Shown here piece by piece: positions 43,052 through 51,275 of a stretch of DNA of 64,000 bases. The notes beneath the pieces are model-generated. The model ran no database searches and was not told the DNA's origin. It worked only from the letters and a program-made list of their open reading frames with translations. How positions within the stretch are numbered: position 1 is the first letter of the stretch; every line of letters begins with the position of its first letter. This DNA comes from Flavobacteriaceae bacterium (lineage in GTDB: Bacteria > Bacteroidota > Bacteroidia > Flavobacteriales > Flavobacteriaceae): the NCBI GenBank assembly GCA_009886625.1, contig QXZA01000011.1:124001-188000 (forward strand), read 5' to 3'. Position numbers and translations under genes: made by a program.

Positions 43052-44452
43052 ATGCTCAGTGAAGGAACCATAATCGCGCTTTCAACCCCTCAAGGAAGTG
43101 GAGCTATAGGAGTCATAAGACTTTCGGGTTCATCTGCAATAGAAAAAGGAGCCCATTTCATTAGCCCAAGATCCAAAAAAGAATGGAATCAAATAGCACC
43201 CAATACTGCTTTTTTAGCTGATTTTAATGACAGAAACATACTTATCGATGAAGTATTGGTTACTTTTTTTGAAGGACCAAATTCATATACTGGTGAAGAT
43301 GTAGTTGAAATTTCTTGTCACGGCTCTTCTTATATACAACAGAAAATCATCAGTTGTTTCTTAGGCAAAGGGGTCCAACCCGCACATGCTGGAGAATTTA
43401 CATTAAGAGCGTATTTGAATAAGAAAATGGACTTGAGCCAAGCCGAAGCCGTTGCTGATATTATTGCTTCAGAAAGTGAAGCGGCTCATGATATGGCAAT
43501 GAAACAGATGCGTGGTGGATTTTCTGAAAATATGGAAGCCTTACGGCAGCAACTCATCCAATTTAAAGCGTTAATAGAGCTTGAATTAGACTTTGGTGAA
43601 GAAGAAGTTGACTTTGCAAATAAAGATCAATTAAAAAAGCTATTACATACATTACACAAAGACATTAGTTCACTAAAACAATCCTTTGCTTATGGTAATG
43701 TAATTAAAAAAGGAGTGCCTGTTGCTATTGCAGGAAAACCCAATGCTGGAAAATCTTCTTTACTCAATGCTCTATTTAAAGAAGAAAAGGCTATCGTTTC
43801 GAATATCCCAGGAACTACGAGAGATTTAATTGAAGATACTCTAATAATTGAAGGAATAAGTTTTCGATTTGTTGACACTGCAGGATTAAGAGAAACCGAA
43901 GATGTTGTTGAAGCCATTGGTGTTAAAAAAGCGAAAGATAAAATTACTCAAGCTACACTTCTACTCTATCTGTATGAAAGAACCACAGCTTTTGAAGCAA
44001 TTATAAATGAAATAAGATCACTTCTGCACGAAAACTTAAATCTGGTTTTGATTGAAAATAAAATTGATCAAAATCCAAGTGGCTTTGATAAAGATTTTAA
44101 TCAAAAACTCATTGACGCTATTACACATTCGTCCACTCCCTTTGGGATGGGAGTTTCTACCCTAGAAGAACACAGTCTAAAACCTCTAAAAGATCATTTA
44201 GTAAAAACAATTCATTCCTTGGGAAATAATTCCTCAGTTATCGTTAATAACACGAGACATTTTCATGCTTTGACTTTGGCGCTAGAAACACTTGAATTGG
44301 TTATGGAAGGGCTTGAAAATGATATTCCAGGGGATTTATTAAGCGTAGAACTCAAAGAAGTAATATATCATATTGGTAGTATAACGGGTAAAATTGATGT
44401 AGATGAGGATATTCTTGGAACAATATTTGGGAAGTTCTGTATCGGAAAGTAG
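43052..44452 (+). CDS. mnmE: tRNA modification GTPase MnmE
   Basis: With MnmG it makes the xm5s2U wobble modification at tRNA position 34. The 466-residue protein has the N-terminal tetrahydrofolate-binding domain (GTIIALSTPQGSGAIGVIRL, and GPNSYTGEDVVEISCHG), the helical domain, the Ras-like G domain (GKPNAGKSSLLNALF, DTAGLRET) and the C-terminal FCIGK tail containing the catalytic Cys463. The GTPase insertion at about 215-375 is normal. It is the last gene of the run that begins with the barrel protein at 40866. Confidence 0.96.
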   Translation: MLSEGTIIALSTPQGSGAIGVIRLSGSSAIEKGAHFISPRSKKEWNQIAPNTAFLADFNDRNILIDEVLVTFFEGPNSYTGEDVVEISCHGSSYIQQKIISCFLGKGVQPAHAGEFTLRAYLNKKMDLSQAEAVADIIASESEAAHDMAMKQMRGGFSENMEALRQQLIQFKALIELELDFGEEEVDFANKDQLKKLLHTLHKDISSLKQSFAYGNVIKKGVPVAIAGKPNAGKSSLLNALFKEEKAIVSNIPGTTRDLIEDTLIIEGISFRFVDTAGLRETEDVVEAIGVKKAKDKITQATLLLYLYERTTAFEAIINEIRSLLHENLNLVLIENKIDQNPSGFDKDFNQKLIDAITHSSTPFGMGVSTLEEHSLKPLKDHLVKTIHSLGNNSSVIVNNTRHFHALTLALETLELVMEGLENDIPGDLLSVELKEVIYHIGSITGKIDVDEDILGTIFGKFCIGK

Positions 44453-44587
44453 ATTTCACTAGGTCAGAATTTATTGGAGAAGCTTCCCTCAAAAAAATCA
44501 GTCTTTTATTCATAAGCTTTTAATTTTAGAATAAAGAAGGAATAAAAGTTACCCTCTAAGCAGCCCTTTAAATAATTTAGTAAGGAT

Positions 44588-44635
44588 TAATCATTAATCA
44601 ATTTGAAGTGAAAAGAATGAGATTCATTATATTTG
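44588..44635 (+). promoter_or_regulatory. Candidate promoter of the tandem-repeat gene
   Basis: TATATTTG (44628-44635) fits the -7 box, with TTTG (44602-44605) 22 bases upstream, a little longer than ideal. The segment ATTAATCATTAAT (about 44588-44600) beside the -33 box is a near-perfect palindrome and also two direct ATTAAT copies; it could be a binding site. Confidence 0.45.
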
Positions 44636-44660
44636 AATTATAATTTACAATGTCTTTGAT

Positions 44661-45527
44661 ATGAATTTTCGATTTATCACATGCCTTTTATTTTTAACTA
44701 TATTTAATTCTAGAGTCCAGGGGCAAATTGTCACTGTAAAAATTGATGATTTCATCACCCAGCACAATGGGTTTGAAGAAAATGATGAGGGAGAGATTAA
44801 TCCCATCAATCTAAAAGAAATCAATAAACGAATTCGCTTTTTCGTAGAAGAGAAATACCCTAAAATCGTAGAATTTACACGTAATATCATTTGGGACTCT
44901 TATGGTACTTTTTTGAGTCCATCGGATAGATATCATTCGCACACCTTCATAGTTCAGGTAAAAGTTGCTGGACTTGACCGTCTTAAGTATCTTGAAGTTC
45001 ACTATGATCCCTATGAAAAGAAGGTAACTGGTGATTTTGAATGGATAGCAGAAGATGAAGAGTTTTATTTGATCAATGAAGATATCAGTAATCAAAAATT
45101 ACTTCCCAATCTAATTGAATTGGAAATTTCAAACCAAGAGCAAACTCCGGTTTTAAATGACTTCATCAACGAACACCAGGGTTTTATTAATGAAATTCAG
45201 CGATTAGATTTAAGTGACAATGAGATTGTTCCTGTAAATGTTAGCAAGATTAATAAACTGATTAGATCTTTCAACGAAACTAATTATCCTAACGTTGAAT
45301 ATACAAGAAACATTATATGGGATTCATACACGACTTTCTTAAGTCCATTTGACAAATATAATTTCCATGTATTTATTGCTCAAGTTAAGGTTCAAGGAAT
45401 CAATCGTTTAAAATATCTTGAGGTTTTATATAATCCAGTTACAGAGAAAATAACCACTGATTTTGAATGGATTACAGAAGATGAAGAGTTTTTCAGGGTT
45501 GTAAAGACTGATGAAGAAGATTCTTAG
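44661..45527 (+). CDS. Secreted protein of two tandem repeats
   Basis: A 288-residue exported protein with a signal peptide (about 1-21, cut after RVQG or so). The mature part consists of two copies of one domain of about 115 residues: copy A at about 26-138, copy B at about 163-281. The copies share TRNIIWDSY-TFLSP (A 73-87; B 205-219), a KVAGLDRLKYLEV versus KVQGINRLKYLEV strand, and the close DFEWI-EDEEF. I do not recognise the domain family. Each copy ends with an acidic tail. It is a single gene with its own promoter-like boxes; it probably sits in the periplasm or outside. Confidence 0.78.
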   Translation: MNFRFITCLLFLTIFNSRVQGQIVTVKIDDFITQHNGFEENDEGEINPINLKEINKRIRFFVEEKYPKIVEFTRNIIWDSYGTFLSPSDRYHSHTFIVQVKVAGLDRLKYLEVHYDPYEKKVTGDFEWIAEDEEFYLINEDISNQKLLPNLIELEISNQEQTPVLNDFINEHQGFINEIQRLDLSDNEIVPVNVSKINKLIRSFNETNYPNVEYTRNIIWDSYTTFLSPFDKYNFHVFIAQVKVQGINRLKYLEVLYNPVTEKITTDFEWITEDEEFFRVVKTDEEDS

Positions 45528-45622
45528 TTTTAGTCTAAGGATTATGCAAAAAATATAAAACCAATAAAAGCTTAGTATAATTTTCTTAAATTAAATTCAC
45601 TATTAACCATAAATCAATCAAA

Positions 45623-46453
45623 ATGAAAAAAACAATTATCCTTTTAACCGTTTCAGTTATTATTACTGCATGTTCAAACGGTAAACATGCTGAGTATGAA
45701 AAGAATACTGAGATCGCAAAAAATTACTTAAAGCTCCACGAGAGTGAAGATGCCGAGAGCATGTTTACATATTTGCATGAAGATATAGAATGGCATATGC
45801 CTGTCTATGGGATGGACATGGGTGGCATAGAAGAAGTAAAAGCAGCTATACTTGGATATCAGTCTGAATTTGATAACATGAAATTCAATGCAGACTATTG
45901 GTTGCCTGGTGTTGATACTGAAACCGGTAAGGCAGACGGAAGTACTCGTGTATATGGAACTTGGACCTCCACTCATGTGAAATCTGGAAAAGAAACAAGA
46001 TTAACTAGTTATCATTCTTTTGAATTTAAAGAGGGTAAAATTATAACTGGAGGAGATTGGTTCGATTTGGGTGGAATGATGAATTCAATAACTCCACAAT
46101 CATTAAATAAAGGAAGTCTACTAGGAATTCATACATTAAATGTAAAACTAAAAAGAGGAGTAACCTTAGAGCAGTTTAAAGCTTATTATACAAACACCCT
46201 AATCCCAGCATATGAAAATGCATTTAAAGGAGCTTCGCTAAGCTTAGCTGATGGATTAAGAGGTGCAGACAAGGGGCGTCTTGGGATGTTATGGATTTTT
46301 GATTCAAGTGATGTTCGAGACTTATATTTTGACAAGAATGGAATGTCTACAGAATTGAATCAAGAACTCACAGCAAGCTTAAAGAATGTTGATGATGGCT
46401 TGGCTGAGCTTGGCACATGGACTTCAAAGTATACAGATTGGTCTATACAATAA
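45623..46453 (+). CDS. Lipoprotein with NTF2-like and ABM-like domains
   Basis: A 276-residue predicted lipoprotein: signal MKKTIILLTVSVIITACS with the lipobox Cys at 17. The first domain (about 25-150) is a SnoaL/NTF2-like fold (YLKLHESEDAESMFTYLHED, then TSYHSFEFKEGKIITGGDW). The second (about 160-265) looks like a dimeric alpha/beta-barrel related to antibiotic-biosynthesis monooxygenase domains (TLEQFKAYYTNTLIPAYENAF). No catalytic residue can be named. It is followed by a clear hairpin terminator, so it is a single-gene unit or the last gene of one. Confidence 0.72.
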   Translation: MKKTIILLTVSVIITACSNGKHAEYEKNTEIAKNYLKLHESEDAESMFTYLHEDIEWHMPVYGMDMGGIEEVKAAILGYQSEFDNMKFNADYWLPGVDTETGKADGSTRVYGTWTSTHVKSGKETRLTSYHSFEFKEGKIITGGDWFDLGGMMNSITPQSLNKGSLLGIHTLNVKLKRGVTLEQFKAYYTNTLIPAYENAFKGASLSLADGLRGADKGRLGMLWIFDSSDVRDLYFDKNGMSTELNQELTASLKNVDDGLAELGTWTSKYTDWSIQ

Positions 46454-46472
46454 TAACATTGAACTAAAAATC

Positions 46473-46502
46473 AAAAAAACCCTCCATAATGGAGGGTTTT
46501 TT
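46473..46502 (+). terminator. Intrinsic terminator of the NTF2-like lipoprotein gene
   Basis: Arms ACCCTCC and GGAGGGT (46479-46485 and 46491-46497) around loop ATAAT; an A-run precedes and a T-run follows, which extends the stem and makes it usable in both directions. Confidence 0.9.
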
Positions 46503-46763
46503 ATTTCATAGCTAGAGGTAATTATATGGTTTTAAACCTTTTACTATAAATTTTGTGGTTTTTTATTCAACTTATTATTTTGAAAAAAGATTCGAAAAAA
46601 ATAAAAACACCAGGGCTATTGATTATGTATATGTTAGGGTATCAAATTACACCTAATGCATTTACAACAACAAAAGAACTTATTCTTTTTACTCTTACAA
46701 TGTAATACATTGCTAATGCTTAATTATAGTATGAGATTGTTAATTTTTTATTACTTTAAATCC
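46503..46763. other. Gene-poor interval between terminator and Kazal gene
   Basis: About 260 bases without a convincing gene. It is A+T-rich, with no -7 box that I trust and no stem of note. A frame of 26 codons starting at 46625 is too short and unsupported. Confidence 0.5.
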
Positions 46764-46991
46764 ATGAAAAATTTAATCCCTTTAATGTTTTTCTTTTGTT
46801 TAGGTTGTTTGAAAAACACTCCAGTAGAAGAGCCTTGTATAGATGAAAGTTTGATTAATGAACTTGCTGCTTGCTATTTAATTTATGCTCCTGTTTGTGG
46901 ATGTAACAACATCACCTATTCAAATGATTGTGTTGCAGAAAACAATGGTGTATTAACCTACTCGGAGGGATCTTGTGAAGAAATTAATTAA
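46764..46991 (+). CDS. Kazal-type protease-inhibitor lipoprotein
   Basis: A 75-residue protein starting at the ATG at 46764 with the lipoprotein signal MKNLIPLMFFFCLGC (lipobox Cys15). The mature part has the Kazal-like spacing of cysteines: Cys25, Cys37, then PVCGCNNITYSNDC (Cys45, 47, 56) and the final Cys71. The motif VCGxxxxTYxNxC is the core of Kazal inhibitors of serine proteases. A role in blocking proteases at the cell surface is inference from the fold. A longer frame from 46656 adds a non-signal tail and is rejected. Confidence 0.75.
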   Translation: MKNLIPLMFFFCLGCLKNTPVEEPCIDESLINELAACYLIYAPVCGCNNITYSNDCVAENNGVLTYSEGSCEEIN

Positions 46992-47002
46992 AAAATAAGA
47001 AT

Positions 47003-47095
47003 ATGGAATGGTACATGAAAAACAGATGGTGGGTTTGGTCTGTAACTGGAATATATTTAGCCTATAGAATTTTTACGAGTATTTACTATTCTTGA
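47003..47095 (+). CDS. Possible 30-residue membrane peptide
   Basis: An ATG-started frame encoding MEWYMKNRWWVWSVTGIYLA plus ten more residues: a short basic/aromatic head and one hydrophobic helix. It lies 11 bases after the Kazal gene and overlaps the start of the pterin dehydratase gene region by a few bases. The Trp/Tyr-rich interface pattern is typical of small membrane peptides, but the length gives little statistical support. Confidence 0.4.
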   Translation: MEWYMKNRWWVWSVTGIYLAYRIFTSIYYS

Positions 47096-47097
47096 TA

Positions 47098-47379
47098 ATG
47101 CAGATTTTATCATGTTTAGAAATAAAAAAGGAATTAAGTCTTTTAATAAACTGGGAATTAAAAGAGAGCAATTTGTACAGAAAAGTTTGCTTTGACAACT
47201 ACCTTCAAGCAATCGATTTTGTTAATAAAGTAGCTCAGTTAGCCGAAGAACAAAATCATCATCCATTATTATTAATAGACTATACTACTGTCAAAATTAA
47301 ACTCTCAACCCATGATGCCGGTGGGATCACTACAAAAGATTTTCAATTAGCTTTGACCATTAACAAGATCAAATTATAG
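47098..47379 (+). CDS. Pterin-4a-carbinolamine dehydratase
   Basis: A 93-residue protein from the ATG at 47098 (an in-frame TTG at 47092 is possible). The family signature is clear: EEQNHHPLLLIDYTTVKIKL with the two histidines, then STHDAGGITTKDFQLA. It dehydrates 4a-hydroxytetrahydrobiopterin, serving aromatic amino-acid hydroxylases or related pterin chemistry. It may relate to phenylalanine hydroxylase encoded elsewhere. The 3'-end overlaps the convergent DUF1080 gene by 6 bases. Confidence 0.92.
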   Translation: MQILSCLEIKKELSLLINWELKESNLYRKVCFDNYLQAIDFVNKVAQLAEEQNHHPLLLIDYTTVKIKLSTHDAGGITTKDFQLALTINKIKL

Positions 47380-47964
47380 CGTTTTAATTTTTAAGTTTCT
47401 CCAACATACTTTAATTCCACCTCCATCATGAATCTGAAGTGCAATTGATCCTTTTCCTTCACCAATTTTTTCGTCTTTCAAAGAAACCATTGACGTACCA
47501 TTAAGCCATGTGTCTATCTGATCTCCAACTACACGAATCTTCATTTGGTTCCATTCCCCCATTTTGAGGGCTTTATCCTTCTCTTTTGAGGGCTTAATTA
47601 ACCAACCTCTCCCATAGGACTCGTAAATTCCTCCCGTATCACTTCCAGGGGGAGCAACTTCAACTTGCCATCCACTCACTTTTGTTCCTTCAACAGTAGA
47701 TCGAATAAAAACACCGCTATTACCATTCGCTTCTTGTTTAAATTCTAAAGTAAGTTCAAAATCATCATAGTATTGTTTGGTAGACAAGTAACCATAGGCT
47801 TCATCTGGGCCACTTTCGCATATCAAAAGACCCTCTTGAATATACCATAATTCTGTACCATGAATAGTCCATCCTTCAAGGTCCTTTCCGTTGAATAAAT
47901 ATTCTTGTGCTCCAACAGATTGAAAAAAAGAAACAGTAATAATAAGTAGAATGATTTTTTTCAT
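47374..47964 (-). CDS. Secreted DUF1080 (3-keto-disaccharide hydrolase-like)
   Basis: A 196-residue exported protein: signal peptide MKKIILLIITVSFFQSVGA cut before QEYLFNGKDL. The mature part is one DUF1080 jelly-roll domain: YLFNGKDLEGWTIHG, the FELTLEFK-type strand, then NGNSGVFIRS and WNQMKIRVVGDQIDTWLNGT. The family binds or cleaves glycans and includes 3-keto-disaccharide hydrolases. There is no lipobox, so it is periplasmic or secreted. Its end overlaps the pterin dehydratase gene by 6 bases. Confidence 0.88.
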   Translation of the reverse strand: MKKIILLIITVSFFQSVGAQEYLFNGKDLEGWTIHGTELWYIQEGLLICESGPDEAYGYLSTKQYYDDFELTLEFKQEANGNSGVFIRSTVEGTKVSGWQVEVAPPGSDTGGIYESYGRGWLIKPSKEKDKALKMGEWNQMKIRVVGDQIDTWLNGTSMVSLKDEKIGEGKGSIALQIHDGGGIKVCWRNLKIKTL

Positions 47965-48064
47965 GTATAAAATTTTGAATTATGAATATAGCTAATTTCA
48001 ATTGATGTTAATCAATTTTATGGTCTTAAAGTTTATGAAGTTTAATATCTTCATAAAAAAAAGA

Positions 48065-50122
48065 ATGAAAAAGTATATTTTGATGATAGTGCTATGTATC
48101 ACACAAAGAGCGCTTTCTCAAATTGATCCCAAAAACATCGATATTGTTAGAGACTCTTTTGGAGTGCCACACATTTTTGCCCCTACGGATGCAGAGGTTG
48201 CTTATGGACTTGCTTGGGCACATTCGGAAGATGATTTTAAAACTATTCAGCAAGGGTATCTTGCTGGAAATAACCAATTATCAAAGAGCATTGGGAATGC
48301 AGGACTAGGAGCTGATTTCATTGCTCAGTTCATTGGTTCCGAAGCCCTATATGAGGAATATTACGAGAAAAAAATTAGCTCAGAGTACAAAAGAGTTTTG
48401 GAGGGATATAAAGAAGGAATTAATCGCTATGTATTAACACATCCTGAGGAAGTTTTGGTTGAGAATTTCTTCCCTATCACCACTAAAGAAATGATTCGCT
48501 ATGCACAACTTCAACTCTTTATTTCTTCTAAGGGAGACCAATGGGTTCAACGAATTGTAAATAATAGCTTAAAGTATGAATTCAAAGAAGAGGAAACTCC
48601 AAAAGGATCTAACACTTTTGCTTTTAATAGTTCCAAAACTGAGGACGGGAGTACTTTTTTGGCCATCAATACTCATCAACCTTTAGACGGACCTGTTTCA
48701 TGGTACGAAGCGCATTTATGTAGCGAAGAAGGAACTAATATTTTAGGAGCCTTGTTTGCAGGAAGTCCAAATATATTGATAGGAGCTAATGAAAATTTAG
48801 CTTGGGCGCATACAGTTAATCAACCCGATAAAACTGATGTTTTTGCTCTTGAAATGCATCCAAAAGAAAAACTGAAGTACAAAGTTGATGATTCCTATTT
48901 GACTCTTGAACTGAAGAAAGCAAAATTACAAGTTCGTGTTTTGGGGATTCCAATTCAAATCAAAAAGAAATTCTACCATAGTATCTATGGACCCGCTTTA
49001 AAGAATAAATCTGGCATATATGCGGTTAGAACTCCAGCATTATTTGAGATCCGAGCCCTAGAACAGTGGTGGAGAATGAATAAAGCAACTAATTTTACGG
49101 AATTTTATAATACATTAAAAATGAAAGCATTGCCAGGCTATAATATTGGCTATGCTGATAAAAATGACACTATTTTTTATATTTCAAATGGATTAATTCC
49201 TAAAAGAGCAGAGGGCTACAATTGGTCGGGTGTTGTCCCAGGTAACACAACAAAAACACTCTGGGAAGAAACCTATGACATTGAAGAATTACCTCAAGTG
49301 ATACAACCAAAGTCAGGGTATGTGTACAATGCTAATCACACCCCTTTTAGATCAAGTGCTGAGAATGACAATCCCAATCAAGAACTCTTTGACCCCTCAA
49401 TGGGTTTTGAAACCTTTGACAATAATAGGTCTACAAGACTTAAAGCCTTAATTGATCAACATAATACGGTAAATTATGAGGAATTTAAAAAGATCAAATA
49501 TGATCATCAATATCCCATCCCTTATGCTTTTAGCTGGATGAACATCAATCATCTTGATCAATTGAATTCTAATAAATATCCTGAAATTAAATTGCTAATA
49601 GATCGCTTGCAAGCCTGGGATCGTAGGGCAGAAGCTAACTCTTTGGGAGCTGGTACTTTTGCAATTTTTTATAATCAATTACGTCCATTTTATCGAAGTT
49701 TACCCCCACCCAAAATATTCTCTCCCTCAACACTAGTTCAAGCACTTCGAAACACTAAAGAGTATATGCTAAAATATTTCAATACTCTTGATGTTCGCTT
49801 GGGTGATTATCAAAAATTAGTCCGAGGGGATAAAGAACTTCCCGTTTTCGGCCTACCAGATGTGATTACTGCTATGGCTTCAATTCCTTATAAAGAAGGA
49901 AAGGTTAAGGTTGTTAGTGGAGAATCGTATATTGAATTGGTTCACTTTACTGAAGAAGGACCTGAAATTGAATCTGTTATCTCTTACGGTAGTTCAGATC
50001 ATCCTAATTCTGAACATTATAATGATCAAATGGAGATTTATGCTTCATTTAAAACAAAGAAAATGACATTGAATAAGGAAAAAATTTATGCTAATGCTAA
50101 GAAGATTTATAATCCAAAATAA
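48065..50122 (+). CDS. Penicillin-acylase-family (Ntn) amidohydrolase
   Basis: From the ATG at 48065 the 685-residue product has a signal peptide (MKKYILMIVLCITQRALSQ). The N-terminal-nucleophile Ser182 follows Gly181 in KGSNTFAF, the autoprocessing site between small and large subunits. The alpha subunit begins with VRDSFGVPHIFA, and the beta-subunit asparagine is likely in HTVNQPDKTD. Members of this family cleave acyl-amide bonds such as penicillin G, acyl-homoserine lactones or aculeacin; here the substrate is unknown. A quorum-quenching role is only one option. It is monocistronic and ends 14 bases before the convergent bshA stop. Confidence 0.9.
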   Translation: MKKYILMIVLCITQRALSQIDPKNIDIVRDSFGVPHIFAPTDAEVAYGLAWAHSEDDFKTIQQGYLAGNNQLSKSIGNAGLGADFIAQFIGSEALYEEYYEKKISSEYKRVLEGYKEGINRYVLTHPEEVLVENFFPITTKEMIRYAQLQLFISSKGDQWVQRIVNNSLKYEFKEEETPKGSNTFAFNSSKTEDGSTFLAINTHQPLDGPVSWYEAHLCSEEGTNILGALFAGSPNILIGANENLAWAHTVNQPDKTDVFALEMHPKEKLKYKVDDSYLTLELKKAKLQVRVLGIPIQIKKKFYHSIYGPALKNKSGIYAVRTPALFEIRALEQWWRMNKATNFTEFYNTLKMKALPGYNIGYADKNDTIFYISNGLIPKRAEGYNWSGVVPGNTTKTLWEETYDIEELPQVIQPKSGYVYNANHTPFRSSAENDNPNQELFDPSMGFETFDNNRSTRLKALIDQHNTVNYEEFKKIKYDHQYPIPYAFSWMNINHLDQLNSNKYPEIKLLIDRLQAWDRRAEANSLGAGTFAIFYNQLRPFYRSLPPPKIFSPSTLVQALRNTKEYMLKYFNTLDVRLGDYQKLVRGDKELPVFGLPDVITAMASIPYKEGKVKVVSGESYIELVHFTEEGPEIESVISYGSSDHPNSEHYNDQMEIYASFKTKKMTLNKEKIYANAKKIYNPK

Positions 50123-50136
50123 ATCAATTTGTTAAA

Positions 50137-51264
50137 CTAATTTTCAAGCGCCTTTTGGTAAATCGCTTCATACTGCTTAACAACAATATCAATATCAAAT
50201 AACTGGGCTTGTTCTTTGGCTTGTTTTTTAAATTGTTTCAATTTATCGTCATCTAGAAGTAATTTTAAAGCATTTTCTGCCATAGATGTTACATCACCAA
50301 TCTCAGAGAGAAATCCTGTAACACCATGTCTATTGACTTCGCTTAAACCTCCTGCATTTGATGAAATCACAGGAACTCCATTAGCCATAGCTTCGAGTGC
50401 TACTAAACCAAAACTTTCCATTTCAGAGGGCAATAAAAACAAATCAGAATAACATAAAATTTTGTCGATTTCGTTACTATTTCCTAGAAATAAAACCTTT
50501 TCATTTAATCCATTTTTATTGACATAAGCCATAATCTCTGCCTTTTCTGGTCCTTCCCCAACCATCAAAAGACGGCTTGAGACTTGGGAGGAAATTTTTT
50601 CAAATACAGTAATGACATCTTTAATTCTTTTTAAGGGTCTAAAATTACTTATATGGGTAAGAATTTTATCATTAGTTGGGGCCAGTAAAGAACGTTCACA
50701 GGGTTTCTCTTTTAGATCTAATTTTTTAACATCAATAAAATTGGGAATCACATTTATCTCAGTTTTAATATCAAATAAACGAAGAGTATCTTGTTTTAAA
50801 CTTTCAGAAACAGCAGTAACACTATCAGAATGATTAATGCTAAAAGTAACTGCAGTTTTGTAAAAGGGATGGTTTCCAACTAAGGTAATATCCGTTCCAT
50901 GCAATGTGGTCACTATAGGAATTGAAATGCCCTCATCTGCAAGCATTTTCTTTGCCATATAAGCAGCGTATGCATGAGGTATGGCATAATGAACATGCAA
51001 TACGTCAATTTTATTTGATTTTACTACATCCACCAAGCGACTTGATAATGCCAACTCATAGGGCTGATATTTAAACAAAGGATAATCTGGGACATATACC
51101 TCATGAAAATTGAGATTCTGAGTGTTAATAGTTTCCAAACGAACGGGTTGGTGATAGGTCACAAAATGAATATTATGTCCCATTTTAGAGAGTGCTATTC
51201 CTAATTCTGTTGCAACAACCCCACTACCTCCGAAGGTTGGATAACATACAATTGCTATATTCAA
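50137..51264 (-). CDS. bshA: N-acetyl-glucosaminyl-malate synthase BshA
   Basis: Family-4 glycosyltransferase for the first step of bacillithiol: transfer of GlcNAc from UDP-GlcNAc to L-malate. The 375-residue protein starts with the diagnostic CYPTFGGSGVVATELGIAL and VTYHQPVRL, and has the EX7E motif in SEMESFGLVALEAM (about 275-288). Bacillithiol is the main thiol in many Bacteroidota, so this is expected. bshB and bshC are not in the window. It is the last gene of a long minus-strand run and starts 11 bases after the GH3 fusion's stop. Confidence 0.93.
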   Translation of the reverse strand: MNIAIVCYPTFGGSGVVATELGIALSKMGHNIHFVTYHQPVRLETINTQNLNFHEVYVPDYPLFKYQPYELALSSRLVDVVKSNKIDVLHVHYAIPHAYAAYMAKKMLADEGISIPIVTTLHGTDITLVGNHPFYKTAVTFSINHSDSVTAVSESLKQDTLRLFDIKTEINVIPNFIDVKKLDLKEKPCERSLLAPTNDKILTHISNFRPLKRIKDVITVFEKISSQVSSRLLMVGEGPEKAEIMAYVNKNGLNEKVLFLGNSNEIDKILCYSDLFLLPSEMESFGLVALEAMANGVPVISSNAGGLSEVNRHGVTGFLSEIGDVTSMAENALKLLLDDDKLKQFKKQAKEQAQLFDIDIVVKQYEAIYQKALEN

Positions 51265-51275
51265 AAGGTTTTATT

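Noticed and set aside
45525-45541. CTTAG/CTAAG hairpin after the tandem-repeat gene
   Set aside because: Five-base A+T-rich stem with no T-run; weak as a terminator.
46625-46705. A 26-codon frame in the gene-poor interval
   Set aside because: Too short, no promoter box, no hydrophobic or charged pattern, and no family resemblance.
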